Assembly (NCBI GenBank): GCA_025999775.1
Contig: BNXT01000101.1
Coordinates: forward strand, 1-5,480
DNA from: Bacteroidia bacterium
Lineage (GTDB): Bacteria > Bacteroidota > Bacteroidia > Bacteroidales > P3
Direction of reading: 5' to 3'
DNA: 5,480 bases
Of this stretch, positions 1 to 5,190 are shown one piece after another. A model generated the notes under the pieces. It saw only the letters and a program-made list of their open reading frames with translations, was not told where the DNA came from and made no database searches. The stretch's first letter is position 1. The number at the start of each line of letters is the position of its first letter. Both the position numbers and the translations under genes were made by a program.

Positions 1-65
1 ATATAGGACAATAGCGCACACCGAAAGTACGCCTAAAAACTCCGACAGAGGTCCTGCAGCATTTA
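1..65 (+). repeat. Left arm of 65-bp perfect inverted repeat (likely fold-back copy)
   Basis: Each base from 1 to 65 is complementary to its partner at 689 minus position, with no mismatch; complementarity fails at bases 66 and 68. The partner arm encodes a conserved exporter segment in frame (NAAGPLSEFLGV...), so this arm is the displaced copy. The match runs to the first base of the window, so its true length is unknown. A chimeric join made during amplification or assembly is the simplest reading. Confidence 0.95.
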
Positions 66-1624
66 AAGCGTTGTGGTTTGTGAGTGGTATAATTTCGTTT
101 TCGTTCTTGATTTCCAATGTGAGTAAGTATTTATCGAATTACATCATGACGGATATGCGAAGTCGGGTTATGCGTAATTTAAGACGCGATTTATTTACAA
201 AAATCAATAGCTTGCAGGTTGATTATTTCAAAACGCACAAAAAAGGGGATATTCTATCAACGGCATCGAATGACATCAACGAGATACAAGGGAGTGTTGT
301 TGCGGGGGTACAAGTGGTCTTTCAAGAACCGTTTATGCTGATTGCCTATCTGTTCGTTTTGATATATATATCGCCGGCTTTAACTTTATTTACGGCTGTA
401 GTATTGCCTCTCTCTGCTTTGATAATTGTAAAATTAGCGAAAAAATTACGACGTGATACCGGTCAATCACAAGTATTACTCGGAAAAATTATCGGCTTAG
501 TGGATGAAGTAATTGTTGGCGCCCGCATCGTAAGAGCCTTTAATGCACAACATTATGTTGGGGAAAAATTTGATGAGAATAACGAAGACCAACGCAGGGT
601 TTACCGTAAAATTCACAACCGTATAAATGCTGCAGGACCTCTGTCGGAGTTTTTAGGCGTACTTTCGGTGTGCGCTATTGTCCTATATGGAGGCTCTTTA
701 GTATTGAGTAAAGAAATGGACGCAAGCATGTTTTTAACGTATATTGTTATTTTCTCGCAATTGCTGGTACCCGCTAAAAACATATCGTCCGCTGTTACGA
801 CGATTCAACGTGGTATGGTATCCGGTGATAGAGTGTTTGCTATATTGGATGAACCAATCACGATAAAAGATGCGCCCAATGCGGTCGATATTGAGTTTAA
901 TAAAGAAATTGTTTTACAAAATATTAATTTTGCGTATCAGACGGAACCTATTATCCAAAATGTAAGTTTTACCATTCCTAAAGGACAAATGGTAGCTTTG
1001 GTAGGGCAGTCCGGTTCGGGAAAAACCACTTTGGCTAATCTTATTCCACGTTTTTGGGATGTCAATGAAGGTAGTATCACTATAGATGGCGTCAATGTTA
1101 AAGATGTCAAGTTAGAAAGTCTCTATTCTCTGATGGGTATTGTAACGCAGGATTCGTTGCTTTTTAATGACACGGTTTACAACAATATTATGTTTGGCAT
1201 GAAAGCCACCCAAGAGCAGGTGATTGAAGCTGCAAAGATTGCGAATGCGCACGAGTTTATCATGGCGATGGAAGCAGGGTATGATACTAATGTAGGTGAT
1301 GCTGGCGGTCGCCTTTCCGGCGGACAGCGACAGCGTATTGCTATTGCGCGTGCCGTACTCAAAAACCCACCTATTTTGATTCTGGACGAGGCTACCTCAG
1401 CTTTGGATACGGAAAGCGAACGTTTAGTACAGGATGCACTGACCAATCTTATGAGAAACCGCACCAGTATTGTGATTGCACACCGTCTGTCCACCATACA
1501 AGACGCCGATACTATTATTGTACTTCAGCAGGGTCAAATAGTAGAGCAGGGTACACACGAAACGTTAATTGCGAAAAACGGCGGCGTATATAAGAAGTTA
1601 TGCGAACTGCAAGCCTTTAAATAA
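2..1624 (+). CDS. MsbA-type ABC exporter (TMD-NBD half-transporter), 5' end missing
   Basis: Homodimeric inner-membrane exporter, most like the lipid A/lipid flippase MsbA group; the substrate is inferred from family only. Numbering residues from the codon at base 71, membrane segments lie near 1-20, 83-102, 105-122, 193-213 and 218-234. The nucleotide-binding domain has A-loop Y289, Walker A GQSGSGKTT 312-320, Q-loop Q360, signature LSGGQ 415-419, Walker B ILILDE 435-440, D-loop SALD and switch H471, so the ATPase looks intact. Family members are near 580-610 residues with six helices; TM1 and perhaps 75-100 residues are missing here. The frame is open from base 2, but bases 1-65 are an antisense copy of 624-688, so their translation is not native protein. 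The TTG at 71 falls inside the TM2 region and is not a credible start. The stop lies 12 bp from the convergent buk stop, and no terminator hairpin is visible between them. Confidence 0.93.
   Translation, partial: YRTIAHTESTPKNSDRGPAAFKALWFVSGIISFSFLISNVSKYLSNYIMTDMRSRVMRNLRRDLFTKINSLQVDYFKTHKKGDILSTASNDINEIQGSVVAGVQVVFQEPFMLIAYLFVLIYISPALTLFTAVVLPLSALIIVKLAKKLRRDTGQSQVLLGKIIGLVDEVIVGARIVRAFNAQHYVGEKFDENNEDQRRVYRKIHNRINAAGPLSEFLGVLSVCAIVLYGGSLVLSKEMDASMFLTYIVIFSQLLVPAKNISSAVTTIQRGMVSGDRVFAILDEPITIKDAPNAVDIEFNKEIVLQNINFAYQTEPIIQNVSFTIPKGQMVALVGQSGSGKTTLANLIPRFWDVNEGSITIDGVNVKDVKLESLYSLMGIVTQDSLLFNDTVYNNIMFGMKATQEQVIEAAKIANAHEFIMAMEAGYDTNVGDAGGRLSGGQRQRIAIARAVLKNPPILILDEATSALDTESERLVQDALTNLMRNRTSIVIAHRLSTIQDADTIIVLQQGQIVEQGTHETLIAKNGGVYKKLCELQAFK
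624..688 (-). repeat. Right arm of 65-bp perfect inverted repeat (native position)
   Basis: Exact reverse complement of bases 1-65, 558 bp away. Here it lies in frame in the exporter and encodes the loop and start of TM5 with the family-typical PLSEFLG motif, so this is the original location of the sequence. Confidence 0.95.
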
Positions 1625-1636
1625 GCTATTTAACCG

Positions 1637-2722
1637 CTATTTATACTTTTTAACTTCGATTTTCTTTTCGGCTACCATCAATCCGTTTAGGGCTAAAGCC
1701 GCCATCTCGTCTTCACCGGGGAATACCCTTATTTGGCTGATATGCGTTACCCGTTTGATGATAGTGTCAACAATGAATTTACCGTGTGCCATGCCGCCGG
1801 TCAATAAAATAGCATTTACTTGCCCTTCAAGAACGGTTGACATAGCGCCTATGTCTTTGGCTACTTGGTAAGCCAGCGCCTCCAATATAAGTTTCGCTTG
1901 TTTATCGCCGGATAAGACGGCTTGCTCTACGGCGTAGGCATCGTTAGTGTCTAAATAAGCCGTCAGTCCCCCTTTGCCGGTAATCATTTTGAGCATTTCG
2001 GCTTCGGTGTATTTACCGCTAAACGCACATTTTACGATGGCAGCAACCGGTAATCCGCCACTACGTTCGGGCGAGAACGGTCCGTCCCCATTGAGAGCGT
2101 TATTAGTGTCAATCACCTGTCCGTGATTGTGGGCGCTCACACTGATACCGCCGCCAAGATGGGCGATGATAAGGTTTAGCTCTTCGTAGGTACGACCAAT
2201 CTGGTTTGCATACGTGCGAGCAATGGCTTTTTGATTGAGTGCGTGAAAAATAGAGATACGTTCAAAGTCCGGATGTCCGGAAATACGCGCTAAAGGACAT
2301 AACTCGTCCACCACCACCGGGTCAGCAATGTAGGCTTTTGCCCCTTTGATAGAACGCGCAATGTCAATGGCTATCAATCCGCCCAAATTACTGGCGTGCT
2401 CACCCATGTAGCCGATTTGAAGGTCGTGAACCATCGCATCGTTGATTTCATAGACACCGGAAGCTAAGGGCTTGATCATGCCGCCACGTCCCATGATAAT
2501 CTTGACCGTATCGCTTTCAATGCCCGATTGATTCAACTCATCAATGATTTTCTGCTTACGAAAATTGTACTGCTCAATGATGTTGGAAAACTGCGATAAC
2601 TCCTCCGTTGTATGCTTGATGTTTTTGAGAAACACCTGCTTGGTATTTTCAAAAATCGCAATCTTGGTCGAGGTAGAACCCGGATTGATGGTTAAGATTC
2701 TAAGGTGTGCGTGTACTTGCAT
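1637..2722 (-). CDS. buk: Butyrate kinase
   Basis: Cytoplasmic acyl kinase of the acetokinase (ASKHA) family, interconverting butyryl-phosphate + ADP and butyrate + ATP; branched short-chain acyl phosphates are common alternative substrates in the family. The 361 residues match the usual length of about 355-365. Visible motifs in order: N-terminal phosphate loop LTINPGSTSTK 10-20, GRGG 78-81, GEHASNLGG 107-115, DPVVVDE 134-140, AHLGGG 187-192, GDGPFSPERSGGLP 212-225, the adenosine-site loop TGGMA 308-312 and FPGEDEM 334-340. All key blocks are present, so it looks functional. The start at 2722 is the only Met before the phosphate loop, and a -7 box lies 31 bp upstream. It is divergent from ftsX and convergent with the exporter. 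The usual partner gene for phosphate butyryltransferase (ptb) is not beside it. 2-methylpropanoate kinase cannot be excluded as the physiological role. Confidence 0.95.
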   Translation of the reverse strand: MQVHAHLRILTINPGSTSTKIAIFENTKQVFLKNIKHTTEELSQFSNIIEQYNFRKQKIIDELNQSGIESDTVKIIMGRGGMIKPLASGVYEINDAMVHDLQIGYMGEHASNLGGLIAIDIARSIKGAKAYIADPVVVDELCPLARISGHPDFERISIFHALNQKAIARTYANQIGRTYEELNLIIAHLGGGISVSAHNHGQVIDTNNALNGDGPFSPERSGGLPVAAIVKCAFSGKYTEAEMLKMITGKGGLTAYLDTNDAYAVEQAVLSGDKQAKLILEALAYQVAKDIGAMSTVLEGQVNAILLTGGMAHGKFIVDTIIKRVTHISQIRVFPGEDEMAALALNGLMVAEKKIEVKKYK

Positions 2723-2753
2723 AAAATTGTTTTGGATTGAACAATAAGTATCA

Positions 2754-2761
2754 CAAATATA
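2754..2761 (-). promoter_or_regulatory. Bacteroidota -7 box for buk
   Basis: On the minus strand this reads TATATTTG, matching the TAnnTTTG consensus. Transcription would begin near 2747, giving a leader of about 25 nt before the buk ATG. No TTG is present at the expected -33 position; at 19-nt spacing the trimer is TTT inside an A/T tract. Confidence 0.6.
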
Positions 2762-2792
2762 CGAATAATTTTTTTAATTGAAAAAAAATGTG

Positions 2793-2800
2793 TAACTTTG
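2793..2800 (+). promoter_or_regulatory. Bacteroidota -7 box for ftsX
   Basis: TAACTTTG matches TAnnTTTG. Transcription would start near 2806, downstream of the ATG at 2788 and 15 nt before the ATG at 2821. This box therefore decides the ftsX start. No TTG lies at -33 spacing; the trimer 19 nt upstream is TTT. Confidence 0.65.
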
Positions 2801-2820
2801 TAATAGGTTTACACGGAACA

Positions 2821-3699
2821 ATGGCAACACAGGAAGAACATTATCAGAGAAAGCGATTACGAAAATCATACATTGGCGCTATTTTTAGCATTACATTGGT
2901 GCTTTTTTTGCTTGGTATCGTAGGGATTATCCTCATTCATGCAAACCAGTTGTCGCGTTATGTCCGTGAAAATATCATTGTTACAGCGCTTCTCAAAGAC
3001 GATGCACGCGCCACAGACGTTACACGCTTGCAGAAGCAATTGGATTTTTCAACAGCAGTGAAAAGCACCGTATATGTCTCTAAAGAAGATGCTGCGATAC
3101 AACTAACAGAGCAACTTGGAGAAGATTTCATTGATTTCATAGGCTATAACCCGCTGTCGGCGACGATCATCATCAACCTCAATGCCGAATACGCCAATAA
3201 TGACAGTTTGGCTATTTTGGAGCAACAACTGATGCAACATGGTGAAATACAGGAGGTTACTTATCAGAAAAATCTGATACAAAAAATTAACGACAATATT
3301 AAAATCATCAGTACGGGTTTGCTCGGTTTTAGCGTACTGCTATTACTGATAGCTATTGCCTTGATACATAACACGATACGTTTATCGGTGTATGCCAAAC
3401 GGTTGCTTATCAAGAGTATGCAATTAGTGGGCGCCACGCGTAGGTTCATTAGTAAACCGTTCATTCGTCGTGGCATAACGCAAGGTATCGTGGGAGCGTT
3501 TGTATCGTGTTCGTTAATAGCTGCGGGTTTAGTACTACTGCATAACTACCTTCCGGATGTTTTTAGCATCCAGAATATTGATTTTTACTTATTGTTGTTC
3601 GTCGTATTGTTTGTAATCAGTTTGTTACTCACTTGGTTATCCTCATTTTTTTCCGTTCGACGCTTCTTAAAGATGGATAGCGACCGGATATATTTTTAA
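2821..3699 (+). CDS. ftsX: Cell division protein FtsX
   Basis: Membrane subunit of the FtsE-FtsX complex, which at the division site couples ATP hydrolysis by FtsE to activation of peptidoglycan hydrolases in the periplasm. The 292 residues show the FtsX topology: cytoplasmic N-tail, TM1 about 18-40, a periplasmic domain 41-163, TM2 about 164-184, TM3 about 218-241, TM4 about 254-277 and a short cytoplasmic tail. The segment NTIRLSVYAKR...MQLVGATRRFI (184-210) is the conserved FtsX cytoplasmic stretch after TM2. An earlier in-frame ATG at 2788 would add 11 residues, but the promoter box at 2793-2800 lies inside that extension, so 2821 is preferred. No ftsE is in the window, as is common in Bacteroidota, where ftsE is often elsewhere. 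Other division or cell-wall genes often found after ftsX are absent; an accessory region follows instead. It is divergent from buk. Confidence 0.93.
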   Translation: MATQEEHYQRKRLRKSYIGAIFSITLVLFLLGIVGIILIHANQLSRYVRENIIVTALLKDDARATDVTRLQKQLDFSTAVKSTVYVSKEDAAIQLTEQLGEDFIDFIGYNPLSATIIINLNAEYANNDSLAILEQQLMQHGEIQEVTYQKNLIQKINDNIKIISTGLLGFSVLLLLIAIALIHNTIRLSVYAKRLLIKSMQLVGATRRFISKPFIRRGITQGIVGAFVSCSLIAAGLVLLHNYLPDVFSIQNIDFYLLLFVVLFVISLLLTWLSSFFSVRRFLKMDSDRIYF

Positions 3700-3703
3700 A
3701 ATA

Positions 3704-3760
3704 CCTTGCGCCAATCGCTAAAGAGGCATTGTAAATGCCGCAAAGGTTAAATATTTTTCT
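3704..3760 (+). terminator. Possible weak terminator after ftsX
   Basis: Starting five bases after the ftsX stop, CCTTGCG (3704-3710) can pair with CGCAAAGG (3739-3746, one bulge), enclosing an inner hairpin GGCATT-gta-AATGCC (3725-3739). A T-rich run with five consecutive Ts (3754-3758) follows after a short A/T spacer. The gap before the T run is longer than in classical intrinsic terminators, so the call is tentative. Confidence 0.35.
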
Positions 3761-3781
3761 TGTCATAGTCTATGTATTCTT

Positions 3782-3814
3782 ACTTTTCCTTTTGTCTTGA
3801 TACAAAAGAAAAGT
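3782..3814. repeat. Intergenic A/T-rich hairpin element
   Basis: ACTTTTCCTTTTGT (3782-3795) and ACAAAAGAAAAGT (3802-3814) form a 13-bp stem with one bulged base around the loop CTTGAT, which itself recurs as ATCAAG at 3828-3833. No T-run follows on either strand, so it is not an ordinary terminator. From memory, sequences of this type are dispersed in Bacteroidota intergenic regions; only the hairpin is shown by the window. Confidence 0.6.
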
Positions 3815-3856
3815 AACAAAAGAAAAAATCAAGGCAAAATCTACTATGCCGAAACT

Positions 3857-3875
3857 AAATAATGAATAATGAACA
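3857..3875 (+). repeat. Outer inverted repeat, left arm
   Basis: AAATAATGAATAATGAACA is the exact reverse complement of 5035-5053 (19 of 19). It lies on the ftsX side of the ORF6N cassette. The motif is simple (TAATGAA repeated), and such tracts are common spacer DNA in this phylum, so pairing could be fortuitous. Confidence 0.7.
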
Positions 3876-3891
3876 CTTTTCAGAGGTCGTC

Positions 3892-3912
3892 ATTGCGGGC
3901 TTGACCCGCAAT
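3892..3912. repeat. REP-like palindromic element
   Basis: ATTGCGGG-CTTGA-CCCGCAAT is a perfect 8-bp stem with a 5-nt loop, embedded in the context GTCATTGCGGGCTTGACC. It is G+C-rich against an A+T-rich background. It resembles the dispersed GTCATTGCGGG-type intergenic palindromes seen in many bacteria; that link is from memory and only one copy is in the window. Confidence 0.65.
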
Positions 3913-3955
3913 CCCCTGCAACAGAGGTGAGAAATTTAGACATGTAGAATCCCCA

Positions 3956-3975
3956 TCCACACTCCACACTCAATT
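3956..3975 (+). repeat. Inner inverted repeat, left arm
   Basis: Starts TCCACACTCCA and ends CTCAATT; 18 of 20 positions are complementary to 4971-4990. Together with the outer pair it makes a nested inverted arrangement around the ORF6N gene. Confidence 0.65.
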
Positions 3976-3978
3976 ATG

Positions 3979-3994
3979 TAGCGTCTCAAAAAAA
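3979..3994 (+). repeat. Direct repeat bracketing ORF6N cassette, left copy
   Basis: TAGCGTCTCAAAAAAA is identical to 5191-5206. Beyond the A run the two copies stay loosely alike (TT-AAC versus TTTAAC). Nine bases are non-homopolymeric, so the match is unlikely to be chance but is short. It lies 103 bp before the end of the ORF6N leader. Confidence 0.75.
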
Positions 3995-4008
3995 AATTAA
4001 CCGTAATA

Positions 4009-4039
4009 TGAAAATGTTAATGAATTTTAACAATTTTCA
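4009..4039. promoter_or_regulatory. Operator-like dyad upstream of the ORF6N gene
   Basis: TGAAAATGTTAA (4009-4020) and TTAACAATTTTCA (4027-4039) are inverted copies with a single extra base, around a 6-nt spacer. The dyad ends 24 bp before the -7 box, so a bound protein would sit just upstream of or over the -33 region. It has no T-run of terminator type. Autoregulation by the ORF6N protein is an inference. Confidence 0.45.
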
Positions 4040-4063
4040 CATATCACATTGATTCCATCGTTG

Positions 4064-4071
4064 TAATTTTG
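4064..4071 (+). promoter_or_regulatory. Bacteroidota -7 box for the ORF6N gene
   Basis: TAATTTTG fits TAnnTTTG. Transcription would begin near 4077, on top of the in-frame GTG at 4077, which argues for translation from the ATG at 4098. A TTG at 4049-4051 is only 12 nt upstream, too close for the usual -33 spacing. Confidence 0.6.
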
Positions 4072-4097
4072 TATTTGTGAAACAACATTATAACGCT

Positions 4098-4976
4098 ATG
4101 AATCACTATACAGGGATATATCAAAAGCAGATTGAGAAATTGATTTTCAGTTTTAGAGGTACGCAGGTGCTACTTGATCGTGATTTGGCTGATATGTACG
4201 ACGTTGAAGTAAAAAGACTGAATGAGCAAGTAAAAAGAAATATTGACCGTTTTCCTGAACAATTTAGGTTTCAGTTGAGTGAGTTAGAGAGAAAGGAACT
4301 GGTCGCAAATTGCGACCGGTTTGAAAATCTCAAACATTCGACAGTTTGTCCATACGCATTTACAGAGCAAGGTGTGGCAATGCTTTCTGCCGTTTTGAAA
4401 AGTGAAACAGCTGTAAAAGTAAGTATTCAGATTATGCAGGCGTTTGTAGAAATGCGTAAAATGATTATCATTCAAACAGGATTATTGCAACGGGTTGAAA
4501 ATATAGAAAAAAAACAATTGGTATCAGATCTTAAATTAGAACAAGTTTTTAAAGCATTGGAGAATACTGAATCAATCCCACGTCAAGGTATTTTCTATGA
4601 TGGACAAATCTTTGATGCGTACAAATTTGTATCTGATCTCATAAAATCCGCAAAAAACAATATCGTATTGATTGACAACTACGTTGATGAAAGTGTACTG
4701 ACCATGTTGTCTAAACGTGATAAAGGCGTGAAAGCGACAATCTATACGAAAGACATTAACCCAAAATTGCAATTAGATTTACAGAAACATAATGCTCAAT
4801 ATCCAATAATAACAATCACTATATTTGATCGTTCACATGACCGTTTCTTAATCATTGACAACACGGTTTATCATATTGGTGCGTCATTGAAGGACTTAGG
4901 CAAAAAATGGTTTGCATTTACCAAGATGACAATGTTTGCAGAGGATATCTTACAACGATTGAGCGTAGAGAATTGA
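4098..4976 (+). CDS. ORF6N domain protein with C-terminal PLD-like domain
   Basis: Residues about 11-120 are an ORF6N domain, a phage-derived presumed DNA-binding module: IEKLIFSFRGTQVLLDRDLADMY-type start, VKRNIDRFPEQFRF, and PYAFTEQGVAMLSAVL at 85-100. A charged helical linker spans about 125-160. Residues about 164-288 resemble the C-terminal domain seen on a subset of Bacteroidota ORF6N proteins and look PLD-like: one HxRx4D motif (H247, R249, D254), an HKD variant with Arg for Lys, followed by GASLKDLG (261-268). Only one such motif is present, so catalysis would need a dimer or may be lost. A GTG at 4077 would add 7 residues but coincides with the predicted transcript start, so the ATG at 4098 is chosen. 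The gene is more A+T-rich than buk (hand count 17 G+C of 60 at 4621-4680), and flanking repeats suggest an acquired, single-gene cassette. The stop codon lies inside an inverted-repeat arm. Function is unknown; a transcription regulator or phage-interaction role is a guess. Confidence 0.88.
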   Translation: MNHYTGIYQKQIEKLIFSFRGTQVLLDRDLADMYDVEVKRLNEQVKRNIDRFPEQFRFQLSELERKELVANCDRFENLKHSTVCPYAFTEQGVAMLSAVLKSETAVKVSIQIMQAFVEMRKMIIIQTGLLQRVENIEKKQLVSDLKLEQVFKALENTESIPRQGIFYDGQIFDAYKFVSDLIKSAKNNIVLIDNYVDESVLTMLSKRDKGVKATIYTKDINPKLQLDLQKHNAQYPIITITIFDRSHDRFLIIDNTVYHIGASLKDLGKKWFAFTKMTMFAEDILQRLSVEN

Positions 4977-4990
4977 GAATGGAGTGTGGA
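4971..4990 (+). repeat. Inner inverted repeat, right arm
   Basis: AATTGAGAATGGAGTGTGGA pairs with 3956-3975 at 18 of 20 positions. It overlaps the last codons and TGA of the ORF6N gene (4974-4976). Confidence 0.65.
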
Positions 4991-5033
4991 ATTGAAAAAT
5001 TTAGGAATTTAAAAATGTAGAAATTCTTCCACA
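4985..5033 (+). repeat. Hairpin just after the ORF6N stop
   Basis: TGTGGAA (4985-4991) pairs with TTCCACA (5027-5033), and the inner GAATTT (5005-5010) pairs with AAATTC (5021-5026), leaving a large one-sided internal loop. It would form in the 3' untranslated RNA. T-rich sequence follows but no clean U-tract, so a transcript-end role is possible but unproven. Confidence 0.45.
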
Positions 5034-5034
5034 T

Positions 5035-5053
5035 TGTTCATTATTCATTATTT
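5035..5053 (+). repeat. Outer inverted repeat, right arm
   Basis: TGTTCATTATTCATTATTT is the exact reverse complement of 3857-3875. Confidence 0.7.
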
Positions 5054-5055
5054 CC

Positions 5056-5090
5056 AATCCTGCAAATCCTAAAATCTTGTAAATCCTGAT
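5056..5090. repeat. Imperfect 9-bp tandem repeat
   Basis: Four consecutive units read AATCCTGCA, AATCCTAAA, ATCTTGTA and AATCCTGAT (9, 9, 8, 9 bp), then TCAGAC. On the minus strand this is the form GTCTGAATCAGGATTTACA, which I recall as a dispersed intergenic element in Bacteroidota and some other phyla. No role is shown. Confidence 0.6.
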
Positions 5091-5117
5091 TCAGACAATT
5101 GCGCGTTTGATTTGGTC

Positions 5118-5186
5118 GCTTACCTAACGGCAAGCGGGTTGGTGGTGGTTCAATTTTTCTACCAACATTTTGTCCCTAACGGGACA
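5118..5186. repeat. Multi-hairpin repeat block upstream of serC
   Basis: Three stem-loops in 69 bp. The first pairs GCTT (5118-5121) with AAGC (5132-5135) and CC with GG around loop TAAC. The second pairs GTTGGT (5138-5143) with ACCAAC (5161-5166). The third is TGTCCC-TAAC-GGGACA (5171-5186). The outer two share the core CCTAACGG (5123-5130 and 5175-5182). Five bases after the block begins the right copy of the direct repeat. Confidence 0.55.
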
Positions 5187-5190
5187 TGAA

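Noticed and set aside
71..73. TTG as start codon of the ABC exporter
   Set aside because: It would begin in the second membrane helix and omit TM1. The frame is open to base 2 and the upstream sequence is an antisense copy, so the real start is outside the window.
66..623. Phase-variable invertible segment between the 65-bp arms
   Set aside because: The segment is conserved coding sequence, no recombinase or promoter is present, and inversion would only disrupt the gene. A chimeric join is simpler.
1177..1497. Minus-strand open frame of 106 codons
   Set aside because: It lies antisense to the exporter nucleotide-binding domain and has no recognisable protein features.
1622..1643. Terminator between the convergent exporter and buk genes
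   Set aside because: Only 12 bp separate the stops, and the visible pattern is a direct GCTATTTA repeat (1625-1632 and 1636-1643), not a hairpin.
1569..1871. Plus-strand open frame of 100 codons
   Set aside because: It overlaps the exporter end and the antisense strand of buk, both well supported; it is a shadow.
2544..2747. Plus-strand open frame across the buk start
   Set aside because: Antisense to conserved buk N-terminal sequence and covering the divergent promoter region; no support for a protein.
4077..4079. GTG start for the ORF6N protein
   Set aside because: It coincides with the predicted transcript start 6 bases after the -7 box; the ATG at 4098 leaves a leader and keeps the whole domain.
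3857..5053. Insertion sequence with terminal inverted repeats
   Set aside because: No transposase is encoded, no target-site duplication is seen outside the arms, and the repeats are simple motifs common in spacers.
5056..5090. CRISPR array
   Set aside because: Units are 8-9 bp with no unique spacers between them, and no cas gene is present.
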